This document shows, piece by piece, positions 18,321 through 27,814 of a stretch of 64,000 nucleotides of DNA. This stretch comes from Clostridia bacterium (GTDB taxonomy: Bacteria > Bacillota > Clostridia > Oscillospirales > Acutalibacteraceae): positions 62,001 to 126,000 of the forward strand of contig JAFWAC010000018.1 in NCBI GenBank assembly GCA_017507805.1, given 5' to 3'. Position 1 is the first letter of the stretch. Every line of letters begins with the position of its first letter. A program made the translations under genes and the position numbers. The notes below the pieces were generated by a model, which was not told where the DNA came from, ran no database searches, and saw only the letters and a program-made list of their open reading frames with translations.

Positions 18321-19316
18321 TTACACTTCCTCTTTAATTTCTATTTGCAGATTGTTTAAATCAGACTTAACGGCTACCTTGCAGTTAAAGCCCTTTGATT
18401 TTAAGAATGTGAGATTACATCTCTTTTGACCTATCATTTTGGAAACATCCGATTTTGATACAAAAATGGTATAGTTTCCCTCTTTGTTAAGTCTTTTTAA
18501 CGCTGTATTAAGCATTATTTGCGATTGGCAAAGCTCACTGAAAGCAGGGTGCCAGGGACCTGCTATGAAGGCACTTTGTTCAATGGAATGTAAACCAAGT
18601 CTGATAACTTTGATATCAGCTTCGATAAACATTTCATAAAGCTCACTTGCCAAAGCAATTGCCTCGGAAAGTGTTTGCGGATTATAAATGTTGTCCGCGT
18701 GAAGTGCCGCAAGATAGGTATCCTTTAAAACAATAGTGGGATAAATTCGCACCGTATCCGGGTGAATATCAATTACCTTTTGTGCTGTAAGGATGGCTGA
18801 CTCGTCACTATCTGTATAAAGACCGGTCATTATCTGCAGGCCTAACTCAAATCCATATTTTTTTATCAGCACAGATGCCCTGACAACATCTGCTGAGGTG
18901 TGACCGCGGTTATTCATTTTAAGAACACGGTCGTTAAGGCTTTGTGCACCAAGCTCGATTGCCGTTACATGATATTTTTTTAATGTTGAAAGAATTTCCT
19001 CGTCAATTGCATCGGGACGGGTGGAAATACGGATTCCTTTGACATCTCCTGCTTCGACCGCAGATGCCGCCACCTTCAGCAAATCCTCCATATAAACAGG
19101 ATTTATTGCTGTGAAGCTACCTCCGAAAAAAGCAATCTCTGTAGTTTCGGGATTATAATTATTGGAGTTTTTTGCAACCTTAACCGCCTCGAGAACATCG
19201 GCAGTTCTCGGAGCCTTTCCAACTCCTGTAATATACCTTTGATTGCAAAAGCTGCATTTATTCGGGCAACCGATATGAGGGACAAAAATTGAAATATTAG
19301 AGTGCTTCTCACTCAT
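18321..19316 (-). CDS. Elp3-like radical SAM protein
   Basis: This 331-residue radical SAM enzyme has the cluster motif CPNKCSFCNQRYITG, then FFGGSFTAI, ISTRPDAID and ELGAQSLNDRVL, all typical of Elp3/MiaB-like cores. It lacks the acetyltransferase domain of true Elp3. In Clostridia a homolog commonly sits between rnc and smc. Substrate unknown; RNA modification is a guess from the fold. ATG and the rnc stop overlap (ATGA). Confidence 0.82.
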   Translation of the reverse strand: MSEKHSNISIFVPHIGCPNKCSFCNQRYITGVGKAPRTADVLEAVKVAKNSNNYNPETTEIAFFGGSFTAINPVYMEDLLKVAASAVEAGDVKGIRISTRPDAIDEEILSTLKKYHVTAIELGAQSLNDRVLKMNNRGHTSADVVRASVLIKKYGFELGLQIMTGLYTDSDESAILTAQKVIDIHPDTVRIYPTIVLKDTYLAALHADNIYNPQTLSEAIALASELYEMFIEADIKVIRLGLHSIEQSAFIAGPWHPAFSELCQSQIMLNTALKRLNKEGNYTIFVSKSDVSKMIGQKRCNLTFLKSKGFNCKVAVKSDLNNLQIEIKEEV

Positions 19317-19993
19317 ATTTCTGCTCCCATAAGGCTTAATGCCTGCTTTGCAGCCATCTGCTCTGCCTGCTTTTTACTTTTTCCCTTGCCTTTACCTATC
19401 ACATTAGAGTTGAGATGCACCTCAACCTCAAAAACCTTGTCATGGTCGGGTCCGCTTTGGTCGGTAAGCACATAGCTTACTGACTCCTCCGGATTTCGCT
19501 GTATAATTTCCTGCAAGGCTGTTTTGTAATCCTTAAAAGCAACATCCTCTGTATGCTCCAATTCGGGCAATATAAAGCGCATTACATGCTTTCTTGCTGT
19601 TTCCATGCCTCCGTCAAGATACATAGCCGCCAAAACAGCCTCAAATGCATCTGCAAGAATAGAAGCCCTTTTTCTTCCGCCGCCTTTATCCTCACCCTTG
19701 CCAAGGCGCAAAAACTCGCCCAATTTTAATTCCTTGGAGAATTCACAAAGAGACTTTTCGCAAACCAAGGCTGCTCTGAGCTTTGTAAGCTCTCCCTCGG
19801 GCATACTGTTGAAATTTTTATAGAGATAATCCGCAACAATCACCGAAAGCACCGAATCACCCAAAAATTCTAATCTTTCGTTTGATAAAATGCCGTTGCG
19901 AACCTCATTGGCATAAGAAGAATGTGTCAAAGCATTTATAAGTAAATTTTTATTTTTAAAATTATATCTTAAATTTTGCTCCAAAGCTTTCAT
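19313..19993 (-). CDS. rnc: Ribonuclease III
   Basis: This 226-residue endoribonuclease cleaves double-stranded RNA, including rRNA precursors. The catalytic domain signature reads NERLEFLGDSVLSVIVADYLY, with the second acidic cluster in LADAFEAVLAAMYLDGG. A dsRNA-binding domain follows from about residue 155 (DYKTALQEIIQRN, ending KSKKQAEQMAAKQAL). Directly downstream of plsX; acpP, often found between them, is absent here. Confidence 0.97.
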   Translation of the reverse strand: MKALEQNLRYNFKNKNLLINALTHSSYANEVRNGILSNERLEFLGDSVLSVIVADYLYKNFNSMPEGELTKLRAALVCEKSLCEFSKELKLGEFLRLGKGEDKGGGRKRASILADAFEAVLAAMYLDGGMETARKHVMRFILPELEHTEDVAFKDYKTALQEIIQRNPEESVSYVLTDQSGPDHDKVFEVEVHLNSNVIGKGKGKSKKQAEQMAAKQALSLMGAEI

Positions 19994-20004
19994 AGTTTCT
20001 CACC

Positions 20005-20997
20005 TTATAGGTCGGTAAGAGCCTCCGAAACTGCATCTATAACACCGTTTTCGGTAAATATTACCGCCTGTTTTATTGCATTTTTTATCGCCTTTGCATT
20101 TGAACTGCCATGCGCCTTGATTACCGGCTTTCTCACGCCTAAAAGCGGTACGCCGCCAATCTCAGTGCTATCCATCATTCCCTTTAAGGCATACAAATCC
20201 TTTTTAAGAACAAGCGCCGCAAGCTTATTTTTAATATTTTTATACATAACCTTTTTTATCATACCGAAAAAGGTTGAGGCAGTGCCCTCAATAAGCTTAA
20301 GCGCGATATTACCTGTAAATCCATCGGTAATAACCGCATCGCATACACCTTTGGGCATTTCGCGTGATTCAATGTTACCGACAAAGTTTATCGGCGTGGC
20401 TTTAAGCAATTTATATGCTTCAAGCTGAAGCTCGCCGCCCTTAGTATCCTCAGTACCGATATTGAGCAAACCGATTGTAGGATTGCTTTTACCCTCAACC
20501 CTTTCAAGATAAGCCTTTGCCATAATACCAAACTGTTGAAGCATTTCGGGACGGCATTCTGCATTCGCACCCATATCCATAAGCATATAGTGTCCTGTTG
20601 GTGACGGAATTAGTCCCGCCAACGCAGGGCGCTTTATACCCTTAATCCGTTTTACCAGCAATGTGCCGCCAACCACAACAGCACCTGTTGAGCCGGCAGA
20701 AACAAAGGCGTCTGCCCTATCCTCGTTAAGCTCCTTAAAGGCAAGTGCCATAGAGCTGTTTGAATGAGCCTTTAAAAGTGTTGTGGGCTCATCGTGCATG
20801 GAAATAACATCATCGGTATCAATTATTATAGTCTCGCCGAAAAATTCAAGCGCATTTTCGGATATGATTTTCTCAATCTCGGCTTTTTTACCGGTAAGTG
20901 TGATTTGGACACCCAGCTCCTTTGAAGCTAATGCCGCGCCCTTGACAATTTCTAACGGCGCATTATCGCCACCGTAAGCATCTACAACTACACGCAT
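20005..20997 (-). CDS. plsX: Phosphate acyltransferase PlsX
   Basis: This 330-residue enzyme makes acyl-phosphate from acyl-ACP for phospholipid synthesis. The N-terminus VDAYGGDNAPLEIVKGA, DRADAFVSAGSTGAVVVGG and GVRKPVIKAHGSSNAKAIKNA are diagnostic. It precedes rnc with an 11-base gap and follows trmFO at two bases. Confidence 0.96.
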   Translation of the reverse strand: MRVVVDAYGGDNAPLEIVKGAALASKELGVQITLTGKKAEIEKIISENALEFFGETIIIDTDDVISMHDEPTTLLKAHSNSSMALAFKELNEDRADAFVSAGSTGAVVVGGTLLVKRIKGIKRPALAGLIPSPTGHYMLMDMGANAECRPEMLQQFGIMAKAYLERVEGKSNPTIGLLNIGTEDTKGGELQLEAYKLLKATPINFVGNIESREMPKGVCDAVITDGFTGNIALKLIEGTASTFFGMIKKVMYKNIKNKLAALVLKKDLYALKGMMDSTEIGGVPLLGVRKPVIKAHGSSNAKAIKNAIKQAVIFTENGVIDAVSEALTDL

Positions 20998-20999
20998 AC

Positions 21000-22325
21000 T
21001 TATTCTCCTTGAATTTTAAAATTCCCGTCAATATTTTTATCAAACCACTGTAAGGAGCGCTCGGACAATGCAGCATAGCGTTCGCGTTTGTCCTTGATTT
21101 TCTGCTCTAACGGTGGCAAAACGCCGAAATTGGCACCCATTGGCTGAAAATTTGTCACCGATTCATCACATATGTATTTAAGCAAAGCGCCTATCATGGT
21201 AAATTCGGGTAACACGATTGCTTTTTCTTGGTTAAGATATGCCGCCGCATTAATACCTGCAATTATACCACTTGCGGCAGATTCCATATACCCCTCTACA
21301 CCGGAAAGCTGACCTGCAAAGAAAATTCGGGGATTTGCTTTAAGTGAAAGATTATCCAATAAAAGCCTTGGCGAATTTATAAATGTGTTACGGTGCATAA
21401 CACCGTATCTCATAAACTCAGCATTTTGTAATCCCGGAATCATTGAAAAAACCCGTTTTTGTTCAGGGAATTTAAGATTAGTTTGAAATCCCACAAGATT
21501 ATAAAGACTGCCTGCCGCATTTTCTTTCCTTAACTGAACTACAGCCCAAGGTCTGTGACCTGTGCGCGGGTCGGTTAGTCCAACAGGCTTTAAGGGCCCA
21601 AAACGAATTGAATCATCCCCGCGCTTTGCCAAAATTTCTATTGGCATACAGCCTTCGTAAACATTAACGGGACAGTCAAAATCCTTTAGAGGCGCACTTT
21701 CAGCAGAAATTAATGCATTATGAAATTTGGTATACTCGTCCTTGTTCATAGGACAATTAATATAATCGTCAGTGCCTTTTCCGTAACGCGAAGCAAAAAA
21801 TGCAATATTCATATCAATGCTTTCGGCAGTAACAATAGGAGCCGCCGCATCGAAAAAGCTGAGATTTTCCGTTTCGCAAAGCTTGGAAATATTCTCTGCC
21901 AAAGCGCCGTCTGTGAGAGGTCCGGTTGCCACAACCGTGACGGTGTCATCCGGAAGCTCGGAAACCGTTTTGCACTCAACCTTGATATTGGGATGGGATT
22001 TGATTTTTTCGGTTATATATTTTGAAAAAATGTCTCTATCAACCGCCAAAGCGCCGCCCGCCGCAACCGAACAGGTATCTGACGCTTCGAGACACAAGGA
22101 GCCGAAACGGCGCATTTCCTCCTTTAAAAGCCCTGCCGCAGAATCAATGCGTGCCGCCTTCAGGGAATTAGAGCAAACCAGCTCGGCAAAATCGGAGCTT
22201 TTATGTGCTGCGGTGCTTTTTTGCGGCTTCATTTCAAGAAGCGTAACATCTATTCCTCTGTTGGCAAGCTGCCATGCGGCTTCACAGCCGGCAAGACCTG
22301 CACCAATAACAGTAACGCTTTTCAT
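21000..22325 (-). CDS. trmFO: Methylenetetrahydrofolate-tRNA-(uracil-5-)-methyltransferase TrmFO
   Basis: This FAD- and folate-dependent enzyme makes the T-loop m5U54 in tRNA. About 441 residues, beginning [20 protein letters not shown], the dinucleotide-binding glycine motif. [25 protein letters not shown] and [19 protein letters not shown] are family hallmarks. The ATG overlaps the topA stop (TAATG) and has AAAGGAG upstream, so the in-frame extension into topA is rejected. Another folate-consuming enzyme in a folate-rich window. Confidence 0.95.
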   Translation of the reverse strand: MKSVTVIGAGLAGCEAAWQLANRGIDVTLLEMKPQKSTAAHKSSDFAELVCSNSLKAARIDSAAGLLKEEMRRFGSLCLEASDTCSVAAGGALAVDRDIFSKYITEKIKSHPNIKVECKTVSELPDDTVTVVATGPLTDGALAENISKLCETENLSFFDAAAPIVTAESIDMNIAFFASRYGKGTDDYINCPMNKDEYTKFHNALISAESAPLKDFDCPVNVYEGCMPIEILAKRGDDSIRFGPLKPVGLTDPRTGHRPWAVVQLRKENAAGSLYNLVGFQTNLKFPEQKRVFSMIPGLQNAEFMRYGVMHRNTFINSPRLLLDNLSLKANPRIFFAGQLSGVEGYMESAASGIIAGINAAAYLNQEKAIVLPEFTMIGALLKYICDESVTNFQPMGANFGVLPPLEQKIKDKRERYAALSERSLQWFDKNIDGNFKIQGE

Positions 22326-24418
22326 TATTTCTCCTTTGTCTTTGAGCCTTTTTTCTGTCTTGTAGGACAATTTGAATTCATACAGTAGCTTCTGCCGCGT
22401 ATACCTGCAATTAAATAATCACCGCATTCAGGACATTTTTCACCTGTGGGAATACCGGGAGAAGCAAAATCGCACTTAGGATAATTAGAGCAACCGTAAA
22501 ATTTCTTGCCCTTTTTAGAAACCTTTTTAAGAAGCTTTTCGCCGCATTTCGGACAAGGCTGTTTTACCTCATCCTCCGGCATGGGCTTTGTGTTTTTACA
22601 GGTGGGATAATTGGGGCAAGCAAGGAATTTGCCAAACCTACCGCTTTTGATAACCATTTTACTGCCGCATTTTTCGCACAAAATTTCGGTTTCCATAACG
22701 GGCACCTTAACCCGCTTGCCGTCCAGAGATTCCTCTGCTTTTTTATAATGCTTATCAAAATCCTGATAAAACTGTGCTATAGTATCTATCCAATTAATGT
22801 CCCCCGCACCGATTTTATCAAGCTTTTCTTCAAGACCTGCGGTAAACTTAACATCAAATATGCGCTTGAAATATTCAACCATAAGGTCAACAACAACCAT
22901 ACCCAGATTGGTAGGCTTAAGGGTTTTCTTTACCCTTTCAATATAATCGCGATTGAGGATATTTGAAATTATCGGTGCATAGGTAGAAGGTCTGCCTATG
23001 CCGTTGTCGTCAAGCGCTTTAATCAGGGTGGGCTCTGTATATCTCGGCGGAGGTTGAGTAAAGTGCTGATTGGGAGTTAATTCTCTGAGCTTCAGCACAT
23101 CGCCGACATTCATATCCGGCAAGGCAACCTCTTTTTCACCCACATCATCGCGTCCTTCCTCATAAAGAACAGTGAAACCGTCAAACCTAACCGAATAACC
23201 GCTTGCTTTAAAAATATAATCAGCGGCAGTAATATCCACATTAACGGTATTCTGAACACAGGCAGCCATCATAGAAGCAATAAAGCGTTCCCAAATAAGC
23301 TTGTAAAGCTTGTACTGCTCAGAGGTAAGAGAATCCTTTACTTCCTCCGGAGAAAGGCTTATAACTGTGGGACGAATAGCCTCATGAGCATCCTGTGCTC
23401 CGTTTTTAGTCTTAAAATATCTGGGAGAAGCCGGCAGATATTTTTCACCGTAACGGCTTGAAATATATCCCTTGGCGGCAGCGCGTGCCTCCTCGGAAAT
23501 ACGGAGAGAATCGGTACGCATATAGGTGATAAGACCGGTTACACCTGTACCGGGAATATCAACACCCTCGTAAAGCTGCTGTGCTATACGCATGGTACGC
23601 TGACCTGTAAATCCTAATTTACGGGAAGCCTCCTGTTGAAGGGTTGAGGTTATGAAAGGCGGTGCCGGCTGGCGGTTACGCTCACCCTTTTTAATTTTTG
23701 AAACGGTATACACCGCATTATCAAGGGCATTGATTATTTTTTGAGCTTCTTCCCCGTTTGGAATATTTTCAATTTTTTCACCGTCTGCAGTGCCGTAAAG
23801 CTTAGCCATAAAGGTCTTTTTGCCTGCGGCAAGCTTGGCATCAACCGTCCAATATTCCTCGGTCACAAAGGCTTCTATCTCGCGTTCGCGTTCAACAATC
23901 AAACGCAGGGCTACCGTTTGAACACGGCCTGCCGAAAGGCCGCTTTTAACCTTTTTCCAAAGAAAGGGACTGAGCTTATAACCAACGATACGGTCAAGCA
24001 CGCGGCGAGCCTGCTGTGCATCCACCAAATCAAGATTTAATTTTCTCGGAGCTTTAATTCCTGCCATCACGCCGCTTTTTGTGATTTCGTTAAAGGTAAC
24101 GCGGTTGGCTTCGTTTATATCAAGCGCCAATATCTGTGCCAAGTGCCAGGAAATAGCCTCACCCTCTCTATCAGGGTCGGTAGCAAGAAAAACCTGCTCA
24201 CTTTCTGCCGCCGCCTGCTTTAACTGCTTAATCAAATCCTTTTTATCAGGCATATTGATATACTGCGGCTCAAAGTTATTTTCCACATCAACGCCCAGCT
24301 TAGATTTTGGCAAATCACGAATATGACCCATTGAAGCCATAACCCTGTAATCACTGCCGAGATATTTATTGATACTTTTCACCTTGGTTGGTGACTCAAC
24401 AATTAAAAGCTTTGACAT
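22325..24418 (-). CDS. topA: DNA topoisomerase I
   Basis: This 697-residue type IA enzyme relaxes negative supercoils. A Toprim domain starts at residue 3 ([13 protein letters not shown], later [15 protein letters not shown]). The catalytic tyrosine lies in [15 protein letters not shown] near residue 300. Three C-terminal zinc ribbons carry CxxC pairs ([24 protein letters not shown]). Sits in the dprA-topA-trmFO order common in Firmicutes. Confidence 0.97.
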   Translation of the reverse strand: MSKLLIVESPTKVKSINKYLGSDYRVMASMGHIRDLPKSKLGVDVENNFEPQYINMPDKKDLIKQLKQAAAESEQVFLATDPDREGEAISWHLAQILALDINEANRVTFNEITKSGVMAGIKAPRKLNLDLVDAQQARRVLDRIVGYKLSPFLWKKVKSGLSAGRVQTVALRLIVEREREIEAFVTEEYWTVDAKLAAGKKTFMAKLYGTADGEKIENIPNGEEAQKIINALDNAVYTVSKIKKGERNRQPAPPFITSTLQQEASRKLGFTGQRTMRIAQQLYEGVDIPGTGVTGLITYMRTDSLRISEEARAAAKGYISSRYGEKYLPASPRYFKTKNGAQDAHEAIRPTVISLSPEEVKDSLTSEQYKLYKLIWERFIASMMAACVQNTVNVDITAADYIFKASGYSVRFDGFTVLYEEGRDDVGEKEVALPDMNVGDVLKLRELTPNQHFTQPPPRYTEPTLIKALDDNGIGRPSTYAPIISNILNRDYIERVKKTLKPTNLGMVVVDLMVEYFKRIFDVKFTAGLEEKLDKIGAGDINWIDTIAQFYQDFDKHYKKAEESLDGKRVKVPVMETEILCEKCGSKMVIKSGRFGKFLACPNYPTCKNTKPMPEDEVKQPCPKCGEKLLKKVSKKGKKFYGCSNYPKCDFASPGIPTGEKCPECGDYLIAGIRGRSYCMNSNCPTRQKKGSKTKEK

Positions 24419-24444
24419 ACATTGCCTCCGTTAAAGATTTAATA

Positions 24445-25593
24445 TTAGGATATTTTTTCAAACATTCCTCCGGGAAGTGCCCGAATTAAAAACTCCATTT
24501 CAAGCTCAGTCAGCGCTGAAAGCAGTTGTTGCGAGCTTAAGCCTGTATTTTTAATTTCCTCAGGCAAAAATTTTTGCTTATCTAAGCAATTATATACTAT
24601 TTTTGCCTCTTTTGAAAGGGTTTCATTAAAATTTTCTTTTTTCTTTTCACTTTTTTCGTTCTCGCATTGTTTTGTGTCCGAAATAATTTTCCCCTGATAC
24701 GCTCTTTCTATATTGATTTTATCAGGGAAACGCAAAATATATTCATTAAAAATATCAGACGCATCAAGCAAGGGCTTAGCACCGTCCCTCAAAAGAGCAT
24801 TAGAGCCTAAGTATTCCTTTTTATTAGGAGAACCGGGAATTACAAAAACATCCCTGCCCTGCTCATAAGCATTGCGCGCTGTAATCAAAGCCCCGCTTTT
24901 GGTACCTGCCTCAATTACCACTGTGCCTAAGGTTAAAGCAGACATTATTCTGTTTCTTATCGGAAAAGCGTATTTTGTGGTATCAGCAAATGGCGGATAC
25001 TCACTTATAAGACAACCCTTTTCGGTTACCGCCTTTCGCATAGCCGCATTTTCGGGTAAATATTTACTTTCTGTTCCGCACGCCATTACAAGTGCGGTAA
25101 TACCGTCCGCCTTAAGAGTACCTGCATGTGCATAGGTGTCTATACCAATAGCGCCGCCGCTTACAACAATAAATCCCGCCCTTGATAAGCGATAGCTTAA
25201 TGAGTATGCAGAGCGCTTACCAAAATCACTCGCCTCGCGCGGACCTACAATGCAAATAGAGGGTGTACCGTTAAAATCCGGCAGTTTTCCTTTTACATAA
25301 ATCACCAACGGCGGATTATCAATTACCGAAAGTGAAATAGGATAGCGCTTGTCACCCAAAGCAATTATTTCTATTCCCAATTTTTTACAGTCCGAAACGA
25401 TTTTCTCCGCTATAGAAATATGTGTTTTCTTAATTCTCGATAACTCTCTGTTTGTAAAAAGTCCGCTTTGCAGGCAGGCTTCATAACCTGCCGAATGCAC
25501 ATTTTTCGCCGTTTTAAAATAATCAATTATTTTTAAAAGACGGTTATTTCCTGCACCCAAAATCAACTGCAACCAAACATTATAATTTATCAT
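24445..25593 (-). CDS. dprA: DNA-processing protein DprA
   Basis: DprA protects incoming single-stranded DNA and loads RecA during transformation. The Rossmann core shows VGPREASDFGKRSAYSLS, VVSGGAIGIDTYAHAG, FPIRNRIMSALT and VIEAGTKSGALITARNA, and a C-terminal winged-helix region follows an acidic/lysine linker. The start MINYNVWLQLIL gives an ATGA overlap with the preceding methyltransferase. A GTG five codons upstream lies inside that gene. No other competence genes are nearby. Confidence 0.93.
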   Translation of the reverse strand: MINYNVWLQLILGAGNNRLLKIIDYFKTAKNVHSAGYEACLQSGLFTNRELSRIKKTHISIAEKIVSDCKKLGIEIIALGDKRYPISLSVIDNPPLVIYVKGKLPDFNGTPSICIVGPREASDFGKRSAYSLSYRLSRAGFIVVSGGAIGIDTYAHAGTLKADGITALVMACGTESKYLPENAAMRKAVTEKGCLISEYPPFADTTKYAFPIRNRIMSALTLGTVVIEAGTKSGALITARNAYEQGRDVFVIPGSPNKKEYLGSNALLRDGAKPLLDASDIFNEYILRFPDKINIERAYQGKIISDTKQCENEKSEKKKENFNETLSKEAKIVYNCLDKQKFLPEEIKNTGLSSQQLLSALTELEMEFLIRALPGGMFEKIS

Positions 25594-26372
25594 TTCATCA
25601 TTTCCCACATTGAAATTGATGCCGCCACAGCAGCATTTAAGGATTCTGCCTTTCCGTTCATCGGAATAGTGATGAGCTGTGTTGCAACTCGTTTTGTTTC
25701 CTCTGTTATGCCGTTAGCTTCGTTTCCGATAATGATAACCGAGCCATCATCAAACCGTACACCGTTAATTGACAAAGCGGTATTGTCTACAACGCACGCA
25801 AAGCTTTTTAAGCCAAGCTTTGGCAAACAATTGGAAAAATCCTCAAGAATTATAAGCGGCATACGCAAAAGCGTACCCATAGAGGCTCGCAATGCTTTCG
25901 GAGAATACGGGTCGCATCCGCCGGAGCTCAGAATAATGCCGGTCACTCCCAACGCCTCTGCCGTGCGTGAAATTGCCCCCAAATTTGAAGGGTCAGCAAC
26001 ATTTTCGAGTGCAATATATCTGCCGTTTAAATCAATTTCTGTTGCAGACAAATCCTTTATCCTTGATACCGCAATCACACCTTGAGGAGTTGCGGTATCG
26101 CTTATTTTCTTAAAAAGGCTGTCCGGAAGCTCATAGCATTCCTCAGAGCATTCTGAAAAACCCGTAATTTGTTCAGAGTATTTTATTTTTGCAGTTTGCG
26201 AGACAATTAATTTATCAAACCGAATTGAATTTTCATATGCATCGGTGCAAATACGCAAACCCTCAAGCACAAAAGAACCGTTTTCTTTTCGCGCTTTAGC
26301 AGAAGACTGCAACGCACAAATCAGCTTGATAAGTGAATTTTCTCTGCTTGAAATTTTTTTAAATTCCTTCAA
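25590..26372 (-). CDS. TrmH-family (SPOUT) RNA 2'-O-methyltransferase
   Basis: This 260-residue protein has an N-terminal substrate-binding domain and a C-terminal SPOUT knot. Motif 1 is NVADPSNLGAISRTAEALG, motif 2 IIIGNEANGI and motif 3 IPMNGKAESLNAAVAASI. Family members methylate 23S rRNA or tRNA ribose. The specific target cannot be read from sequence. Confidence 0.9.
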   Translation of the reverse strand: MKEFKKISSRENSLIKLICALQSSAKARKENGSFVLEGLRICTDAYENSIRFDKLIVSQTAKIKYSEQITGFSECSEECYELPDSLFKKISDTATPQGVIAVSRIKDLSATEIDLNGRYIALENVADPSNLGAISRTAEALGVTGIILSSGGCDPYSPKALRASMGTLLRMPLIILEDFSNCLPKLGLKSFACVVDNTALSINGVRFDDGSVIIIGNEANGITEETKRVATQLITIPMNGKAESLNAAVAASISMWEMMK

Positions 26373-26437
26373 AGCCGCATCTCCTTTTTCTTTAAAATAC
26401 CTGTAAAAATCAAGAAATTATCACCCAACAAAAATGA

Positions 26438-26466
26438 AAAAGTCGCCCGAGGGTTCTCGGGCGAGA
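26438..26466 (-). terminator. Terminator after rplT
   Basis: CGCCCGAG and CTCGGGCG form a GC-rich 8-base stem with a four-base loop, followed on the minus strand by ACTTTTTC. It ends the infC-rpmI-rplT operon. Confidence 0.9.
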
Positions 26467-26470
26467 AAAA

Positions 26471-26830
26471 TTATTTTTCAAGAGCCTTTTTTGCAGCCTT
26501 AACAAGTGTTGCAAAGCCTGCAGCGTCATTAACAGCCAAATCCGCAAGCATCTTGCGATTGATTGCAATACCTGCCTTATTAAGACCATTAATAAAGGAT
26601 GAATAATTAATATCGTTCATTTTGCATGCAGCCGAAATACGGGTAATCCAAAGACGGCGGAAATCGCGCTTTTTCTGCTTACGACCAACATAGGCATAGT
26701 TGCCCGATTTCATTACGGCTTCTTTCGCAGTTTTAAAAAGCTTAGACTTAGCGCCAAAATAGCCCTTAGCAAGCTTTAAAATCTTTTTTCTTCTTTTACG
26801 GGTTGCTAACGCACCTTTAACTCGTGCCAT
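26471..26830 (-). CDS. rplT: 50S ribosomal protein L20
   Basis: This 119-residue basic protein begins [20 protein letters not shown], the standard L20 start. It is needed for early 50S assembly. In Firmicutes L20 represses its own operon by binding the infC leader, which fits the structured leader at 27,606-27,761. Confidence 0.97.
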   Translation of the reverse strand: MARVKGALATRKRRKKILKLAKGYFGAKSKLFKTAKEAVMKSGNYAYVGRKQKKRDFRRLWITRISAACKMNDINYSSFINGLNKAGIAINRKMLADLAVNDAAGFATLVKAAKKALEK

Positions 26831-26859
26831 TTGTATATACCTCCAATTTCAAGCTTCTC

Positions 26860-27057
26860 TTATTTGTAAGGAATCATTTTCTTTATCTTTGCAACGTTTG
26901 TTACATCGGCAGTAACGGTCTTGCGAAGATTTCTTTTACGCTTGGTTGTTTTCTTGTTCAAAATGTGTGACTTGTAAGCATGGGCGCGCTTAACCTTACC
27001 GGTTTTTGTGAGCTTGAAGCGTTTCTTTGCGCCGCTGTGTGTTTTAATCTTAGGCAT
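26860..27057 (-). CDS. rpmI: 50S ribosomal protein L35
   Basis: This 65-residue protein begins [17 protein letters not shown] and is rich in Lys/Arg, identical in length and pattern to L35. Middle gene of the infC-rpmI-rplT operon, with a GGAGG ribosome binding site. Confidence 0.97.
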   Translation of the reverse strand: MPKIKTHSGAKKRFKLTKTGKVKRAHAYKSHILNKKTTKRKRNLRKTVTADVTNVAKIKKMIPYK

Positions 27058-27086
27058 TGTAAATCCTCCTTGAAATTTTTACTACT

Positions 27087-27605
27087 TTATTTTCCCGACT
27101 TCGGAGCAAGGAACATAAGCATATTACGTCCTTCCATCTTAGCAGCCTTTTCGACAGACGAATAATCCTTACAGTATTCGGCAAAACGGGACATTGTGTC
27201 CAAACCGATTTCAGGATGACCTAATTCACGGCCTCTGAAGCGGATGGAAACCTTAACCTTGTTACCGTCCTGCAAAAAGCGGATTGCATGTCTGCCCTTT
27301 GTCTCAAAATCATGAACGTCAATACTAAGACCCAAGCGAATTTCCTTGACTTCCATTGTCTTTTGGTTCTTTTTGGCTTCCTTCTCGCGTTTTGCCTGCT
27401 CAAAACGGTACTTACCGTAATCCATTATTTTGCAGACAGGCGGCTGAGCATTCGGGGATATGCAAACCAAATCCATATCCGCAGCATAAGCTGCCTCCAA
27501 AGCCTTGGCGATGGGAATGATACCCAACTGAGAACCGTCAGCGGAAATTGTGCGAACTTCCTTGAATTTAATATTTTCGTTTACGGCGACCTCTTTACTG
27601 CTAAT
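27087..27605 (-). CDS. infC: Translation initiation factor IF-3, AUU start
   Basis: About 172 residues. IF-3 checks the start codon on the 30S subunit. The first ATG/GTG/TTG-type codon (27,527) would remove about 26 residues of the N domain. The frame is open further upstream and reads ISSKEVAVNENIKFKEVRT, beginning with ATT at 27,605, seven bases after GGAGGTG. AUU starts are established for infC in other bacteria, where IF-3 represses its own synthesis by rejecting them. The C domain shows KEIRLGLSIDVHDFETK and VSIRFRGRELGHPE. Confidence 0.93.
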   Translation of the reverse strand: MSSKEVAVNENIKFKEVRTISADGSQLGIIPIAKALEAAYAADMDLVCISPNAQPPVCKIMDYGKYRFEQAKREKEAKKNQKTMEVKEIRLGLSIDVHDFETKGRHAIRFLQDGNKVKVSIRFRGRELGHPEIGLDTMSRFAEYCKDYSSVEKAAKMEGRNMLMFLAPKSGK

Positions 27606-27761
27606 GTTGACGCACCTCCAAAATTAGGTTGACCAAATGGTCAAAACAAAAGCGTGGACGCACAATACGCCCACGCACAAAGATACCATAAATAACGGAA
27701 ATCTTATAGACCCTTTAGCTGAAACCGAGGGTGAGGACGCACAGCGTTCTGCTTCATTGTG
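27606..27761 (-). promoter_or_regulatory. infC leader with attenuator (L20-leader type)
   Basis: About 155 bases of 5' leader separate the promoter from infC. It holds a strong hairpin on the minus strand (arms 27,676-27,666 and 27,662-27,652, GCGTGGGCGTA against TGCGTCCACGC) followed by TTTTGTTTTG, a classic attenuator. Then comes a small palindrome TTGACCATTTGGTCAA near the ribosome binding site. The upstream half could form the competing structure. Position and layout fit the L20-controlled leader known from Bacillus; the antiterminator pairing was not worked out. Confidence 0.75.
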
Positions 27762-27767
27762 ATTAAT

Positions 27768-27795
27768 ATTCTACCATATATTTTCATTTTGTCAA
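27768..27795 (-). promoter_or_regulatory. Promoter of infC-rpmI-rplT
   Basis: Minus-strand TTGACA and TAGAAT separated by 16 bases, placing the transcript start near 27,761, just before the structured leader. Confidence 0.75.
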
Positions 27796-27814
27796 GACTT
27801 TTTTACATTTGTTT

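Noticed and set aside
19994-20004. acpP between plsX and rnc
   Set aside because: Only 11 bases separate the two genes, so the gene often found there is absent.
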